Assembly: GCA_050697155.1 (NCBI GenBank)
Contig: JBOGZD010000124.1
Coordinates: 1-8,463, forward strand
Length of the DNA stretch: 8,463 bases
Origin: JBOGZD01 sp050697155
Lineage (GTDB): Bacteria; Actinomycetota; Thermoleophilia; Solirubrobacterales; 70-9
Direction of reading: 5' to 3'
In this document: piece after piece, positions 5,724-8,463 of the stretch
How positions within the stretch are numbered: position 1 is the stretch's first letter
How the letters are laid out: each line of letters begins with the position of its first letter
Notes under the pieces: generated by a model
Told to the model about the DNA's origin: nothing
Seen by the model: only the letters and a program-made list of their open reading frames with translations
Databases searched by the model: none
Made by a program: the position numbers and the translations under genes

Positions 5724-7067
5724 CTAGTCCTCCTCCGCCTCGCTTGCCAGGGGACGGACGCGCAACGTCAGCCCCTCCACGGACTCGACCCGCACTCTAG
5801 CGCCGCGCTCGCGGACCCGCTCCCCGTCCCCGTCCGGCGCCCGATCGGCGAGCTCAGCCCGCCACAGCGCGCCATCGACGAACACCTGGCCGACCGGGTC
5901 GAGCGGCTGGCGCACGTCACCGACCATTCCGACCAGCTCCTCCCAGCCGGTGTGGACGTGACGTCGCCTGGCCTCGACGACCTTGGTGACGGCGAGGGCC
6001 AGGAAGCCGCCGAAGAGCAGGCCGATCGTGATCACCACCGGGACCGAGACCCCGAAGGCGTCGGAGTCGGTGTCGAACAGGAGCAGCCCCGAGAGCGCGA
6101 GCGCGATCACTCCGACACCACCGAGCACGCCGCTGGTCGGCAGGTGCGCTTCGGCGATGATCAGCCCGACCCCGCCGACGAGCAGCAGGACGCCGGCCGC
6201 CGCGACCGGGAGCTGAGCGGTCGCGAAGAGGCCGAACACGAACAGCACCGCGCCGAGCGTGCCGGGGACGATCAGGCCGGGGTTGAAGACCTCGATCGCG
6301 ATCCCCACCAGCCCCCCGATCAAGAGCAGGAAGGCGACGTTCGGGTTCACGAGGATCTGCAGCAGCTCGAGGTGGAACGGCATGTCGCGTTGCTCGATCC
6401 GAAGTCCGGCGGTTTCGAGCGTGCCGGCCTTCGGCCCTGCGACCTCGAAGCCGTCGAGCTCGGCGAGCAGCTCCTGCTCGTTCGCCGCGACGACATCGAT
6501 CAGGCCCTGGTCGAGCGCGTCGGCGGCGGTCACGTTCTCGGCGTCGGTGACCATCCGCTCGGCGAGGTCGCCGTTGCGATCGTGGCCCTCGGCGAGCGCG
6601 CGGACGTAGGCGGCGGCGTCGTTGCGGATCTTTCGCCCGAGAACCTCGTCCTCCTCGCCGAGCCCGATCGTGATCGGGGTCGCCGAGCCGATGTTGGTCT
6701 GCGGCGACATCGCCGCCACATCGCCCGCCAGGGTGATGAACAGGCCGGCCGAGGCGGCCCTGGCGCCGTCCGGCGAGACGTAGACGACGACCGGCAGCGG
6801 TGCCGCGATGATGTCCTGGACGATCTCGCGGGTCGAGGAGTCGAGCCCGCCGGGGGTGTCGAGCCGGATGATCGCCAGCTCGGCGCGCTCGTCGGCCGCG
6901 TCCTCGAGCGCCTCGCCGATCCAGCGCTCGGTCGCCGGATCGATCGTCCCCGGGAGCTCGATCGAGTGGGCGACGCCGGAGTCGCCCTGGGCCCCCGCGC
7001 CCGCGGGGAGCAGGGCGAGCAGCCCCGCCAGCACGAGCCAGAGCCAGACGTGGGCGCGATCTCGCAT
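5724..7067 (-). CDS. nfeD: NfeD-family membrane-bound ClpP-like serine protease
   Basis: The 447-residue protein has a signal peptide (1-26, ending GAGAQ). A ClpP/crotonase-like protease domain follows (about 30-225), then five membrane segments (about 245-262, 271-288, 290-306, 312-331 and 341-361) and a C-terminal OB-fold (375-443). In the protease domain RLDTPGGLDSS (68-78) is the conserved substrate-binding loop. GARAASAG (101-108) carries the candidate nucleophile Ser106, and GRKIRND (144-150) the likely general base Lys146. HDRNGDLAE is the usual following motif. This Ser-Lys dyad layout matches PH1510, which cleaves its operon-partner stomatin; the slipin gene follows immediately here. 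The frame is open far upstream to 8135, but those residues are antisense-like Arg/Pro-rich. The ATG at 7067, directly before the signal peptide and 8 bases after the methyltransferase stop, is clearly the start. Confidence 0.94.
   Translation of the reverse strand: MRDRAHVWLWLVLAGLLALLPAGAGAQGDSGVAHSIELPGTIDPATERWIGEALEDAADERAELAIIRLDTPGGLDSSTREIVQDIIAAPLPVVVYVSPDGARAASAGLFITLAGDVAAMSPQTNIGSATPITIGLGEEDEVLGRKIRNDAAAYVRALAEGHDRNGDLAERMVTDAENVTAADALDQGLIDVVAANEQELLAELDGFEVAGPKAGTLETAGLRIEQRDMPFHLELLQILVNPNVAFLLLIGGLVGIAIEVFNPGLIVPGTLGAVLFVFGLFATAQLPVAAAGVLLLVGGVGLIIAEAHLPTSGVLGGVGVIALALSGLLLFDTDSDAFGVSVPVVITIGLLFGGFLALAVTKVVEARRRHVHTGWEELVGMVGDVRQPLDPVGQVFVDGALWRAELADRAPDGDGERVRERGARVRVESVEGLTLRVRPLASEAEED
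5728..5736 (-). promoter_or_regulatory. Shine-Dalgarno site of the slipin gene
   Basis: The minus strand reads GGAGGAGGA, then CTAG, then the slipin ATG at 5723. It is the clearest ribosome site in the window and lies inside the last codons of nfeD (Glu-Glu-Asp-stop). This implies translational coupling of protease and slipin. Confidence 0.75.
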
Positions 7068-7075
7068 GGGATTGA

Positions 7076-7813
7076 TTATCCAGGGGCGGAGGGCCGGCAG
7101 AGGATCAGCAGCTCCTCCGGATCGAGGCCGAAGCGCGCGCACTCGGCGGGCCCGAACAGCTCGTTGACGCGCACCGAGGACGGGTCGAGCCCGGCCTCGC
7201 CCAGGCGCTCGGCGAGGTCGCGGCCGTAGACCCGCAGGTGGTCGGCCTGGCCGAAGCGGGCGAGGCGCTGGGCGGGGTCGGTCACCGAGGGGTCCTCGCG
7301 AGTGGCCTCGCCCGGGGGCAGCAGCGGCACCATCACCACCACCGTCGCCCCGGGGGCGGCGACGCGGGCGAGCTCGCGCATCGCCGCGCGATCGTCGTCG
7401 ACGTGCTCGAGCACGTGCGAGCACAGCACGAGGTCGAAGCGGTCGTCCTCGAAGGGCATTGCGGTGACGTCGAGCGCGACGTCGACCCCGCGGCGATCGA
7501 GGTCCGCGGTCAGGTAGCGCTCGCCGGCGCGGTCGCGCAGCAGCGGCTCGAGGCAGGGCTCGGGAGCGAGGTGGAGGATCCGCGCCGGCGCCGCCAGGGC
7601 GTCGCCGCGGTCGAGCCACAGCCACAGGCCGCGCATCCGCTCGAGCGAGAAGCAGCCCGGGCAGACCGTGCCCCCGCGCGCGAACGGGACGAAGCTCGAC
7701 CAGGTGCGCCCGCAACACGGGCACTCGACCGCGTCGCCGCGACGCCGGATCCGCTGCGTCGCCTTCCACTTCGAGACGCGGAGCCGGTCGGCGAGGCCCA
7801 GCGGCGGATCCAT
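7076..7813 (-). CDS. Class I SAM-dependent methyltransferase with N-terminal zinc-ribbon-like motif
   Basis: The 245-residue protein begins with a basic helix and then CPCCG (31-35) and CPGCFSLERMR (51-61), a four-cysteine, zinc-ribbon-like knuckle. The Rossmann methyltransferase core follows. ILHLAPEP (79-86) stands where motif I (usually DxGxGxG) would be, and YLTADLD (100-106) is the acidic end of strand 2. DVTAMPFEDDRFDLVLCSHV covers motifs II-III, then LEH and ARVAAPGATVVVMVP. The late motif RFGQADHLRVYGRDLAERL (186-204) is characteristic of a group of Cys-rich methyltransferases often found near surface-polysaccharide or glycosyltransferase genes. The acceptor substrate is unknown. It is cytoplasmic, with no signal. 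Its ATG is 3 bases after the stop of the upstream lipoprotein gene and its stop is 8 bases before nfeD, so it is within the operon. Confidence 0.88.
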   Translation of the reverse strand: MDPPLGLADRLRVSKWKATQRIRRRGDAVECPCCGRTWSSFVPFARGGTVCPGCFSLERMRGLWLWLDRGDALAAPARILHLAPEPCLEPLLRDRAGERYLTADLDRRGVDVALDVTAMPFEDDRFDLVLCSHVLEHVDDDRAAMRELARVAAPGATVVVMVPLLPPGEATREDPSVTDPAQRLARFGQADHLRVYGRDLAERLGEAGLDPSSVRVNELFGPAECARFGLDPEELLILCRPSAPG

Positions 7814-7816
7814 CGC

Positions 7817-8407
7817 CTACCGGGCGTGGCGCTCGATCTCGGCGGCCAGCTCCTCCTCGGAGGCGTAGCCGCCACGGTGGGTGTAGACGAGCTCGCCGTC
7901 CGCGTCGAAGAAGACGGTCGCCGGAAACTCGTGCGCGTCGATCGACCGCGCGATCTCGCTGTCGGGGTCGGTGAAGCTCGGATAGGGAAGCGGGAGCTCG
8001 TCTAGGAAGGTCCGGGCGGCGTCCTCGGAGTCCTCGGAGTCGATGCCGAGGAAGGCGACCCGGTCGCCGTGCTCGACCGCCTGGGACTGAAAGAACGGGA
8101 ACTCGAACCTGCACGGGCCGCACCAAGAGGCCCACTTGTTGACCACGACCGGGTGGCCCTCGAGCTCGGCGAGCTGCGCCTCGAACGCCTCCGTCCCGCC
8201 GCCGAGCAGCTCATCCCCCTGCCTGTAGAGCGCCGCCAGCGGCTCAGGTGCGTCCGCGAGCGCTTGCTCGTAGTCGATGACGCGGGACTCGGGGTTGCCG
8301 CCGCCCTCGTCCTCGCCTCCGCAGGCGCCGATCAGCAGGCCCAGCGACGCCAGCACGGCCGCAGTAAGAGTGCTCCGGAGTCCGATTCGCTGCCGTGTGT
8401 GGTTCAA
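7817..8407 (-). CDS. Thioredoxin-fold lipoprotein (TlpA/ResA-like thiol-disulfide oxidoreductase)
   Basis: The 196-residue protein has a basic N-region (RQRIGLR), a hydrophobic stretch and the lipobox LIGAC (25-29), with Cys29 the lipidated residue. It is therefore probably anchored on the outer face of the membrane. After an acidic/Gly-rich linker the thioredoxin fold carries KWASWCGPCRFEFP (91-104), with active-site Cys96 and Cys99. The cis-proline is in HEFPATVFFD (Pro162). The VAFLGIDSEDS strand-loop is typical of TlpA/ResA/AlkD-Redoxin-type proteins that reduce or oxidise extracytoplasmic disulfides, for example in cytochrome c maturation. No cytochrome maturation gene is visible here. 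The start is uncertain. I take the TTG at 8407; the frame stays open to the window edge with no ATG or GTG upstream, and no ribosome site is obvious. It is the first gene of the minus-strand cluster in this window. Confidence 0.88.
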   Translation of the reverse strand: MNHTRQRIGLRSTLTAAVLASLGLLIGACGGEDEGGGNPESRVIDYEQALADAPEPLAALYRQGDELLGGGTEAFEAQLAELEGHPVVVNKWASWCGPCRFEFPFFQSQAVEHGDRVAFLGIDSEDSEDAARTFLDELPLPYPSFTDPDSEIARSIDAHEFPATVFFDADGELVYTHRGGYASEEELAAEIERHAR

Positions 8408-8463
8408 TTCAGGTCGGTCCCGATGTTCTTGGACCGCAGGGGGCCGTCGGTCCGGCCGAAGGG

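Noticed and set aside
4899..7229. A 776-codon open frame on the plus strand, antisense to slipin and nfeD.
   Set aside because: Composition is the Arg/Asp/Gly/His-rich pattern produced on the complement of high-GC3 genes, with no domain motifs. The minus strand carries two unmistakable proteins over the same bases.
7068..8135. Upstream extension of the nfeD frame to give an 803-residue protein.
   Set aside because: The extra 356 residues are Arg/Pro/Ala repeats overlapping the methyltransferase and thioredoxin genes in another frame. A signal peptide starts precisely at the ATG at 7067.

Overview
The window is GC-rich DNA with strong G/C bias at third codon positions, several GTG/TTG starts and few clear Shine-Dalgarno sites. 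This suits a high-GC actinobacterium, and the protein flavour suggests Thermoleophilia/Solirubrobacterales-like. That lineage is an inference from composition and general resemblance, not from a search.

Left part (1-1897): a worn accessory region beside a tRNA gene. It opens with the last 34 codons of an IS66-type transposase and the right end of that element, which terminates in CGCTTAC at 126. The C-terminal catalytic half of a tyrosine recombinase follows at once, with no start of its own, so the IS appears to sit inside an integrase gene. A complete Fic protein (AMPylase family, with inhibitory helix and winged-helix tail) is convergent with that remnant, and the two reading frames overlap by a few bases. 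Fic has a repeat-rich, operator-like leader. Next comes tRNA-Arg(CCU) on the minus strand, its 3' end pointing at the mobile material, the usual geometry of a tRNA-targeted island.

Middle (1898-2984): a plus-strand haloalkane-dehalogenase-like alpha/beta hydrolase with a complete Asp-His-Asp triad and an Asn/Trp halide-binding pair. It possibly starts on a leaderless GTG.

Right part (2985-8463): six minus-strand genes. In transcription order they are a thioredoxin-like lipoprotein (TlpA/ResA type), a zinc-ribbon class I methyltransferase, a membrane serine protease of the NfeD/ClpP-like family, a slipin (stomatin/SPFH), galactose-1-phosphate uridylyltransferase (galT) and an unrecognised acidic protein. 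The first four are packed with gaps of 0-8 bases and look like one operon. NfeD and slipin are a classical protease/partner pair. Between slipin and galT lies a 163-bp imperfect palindrome whose left arm runs into the first codons of galT. It is the most unexplained piece of structure here.

I do not see a clearly new defence or mobile system. The items most worth a second look are the palindrome, the IS-broken integrase/Fic/tRNA island edge, and the dehalogenase.
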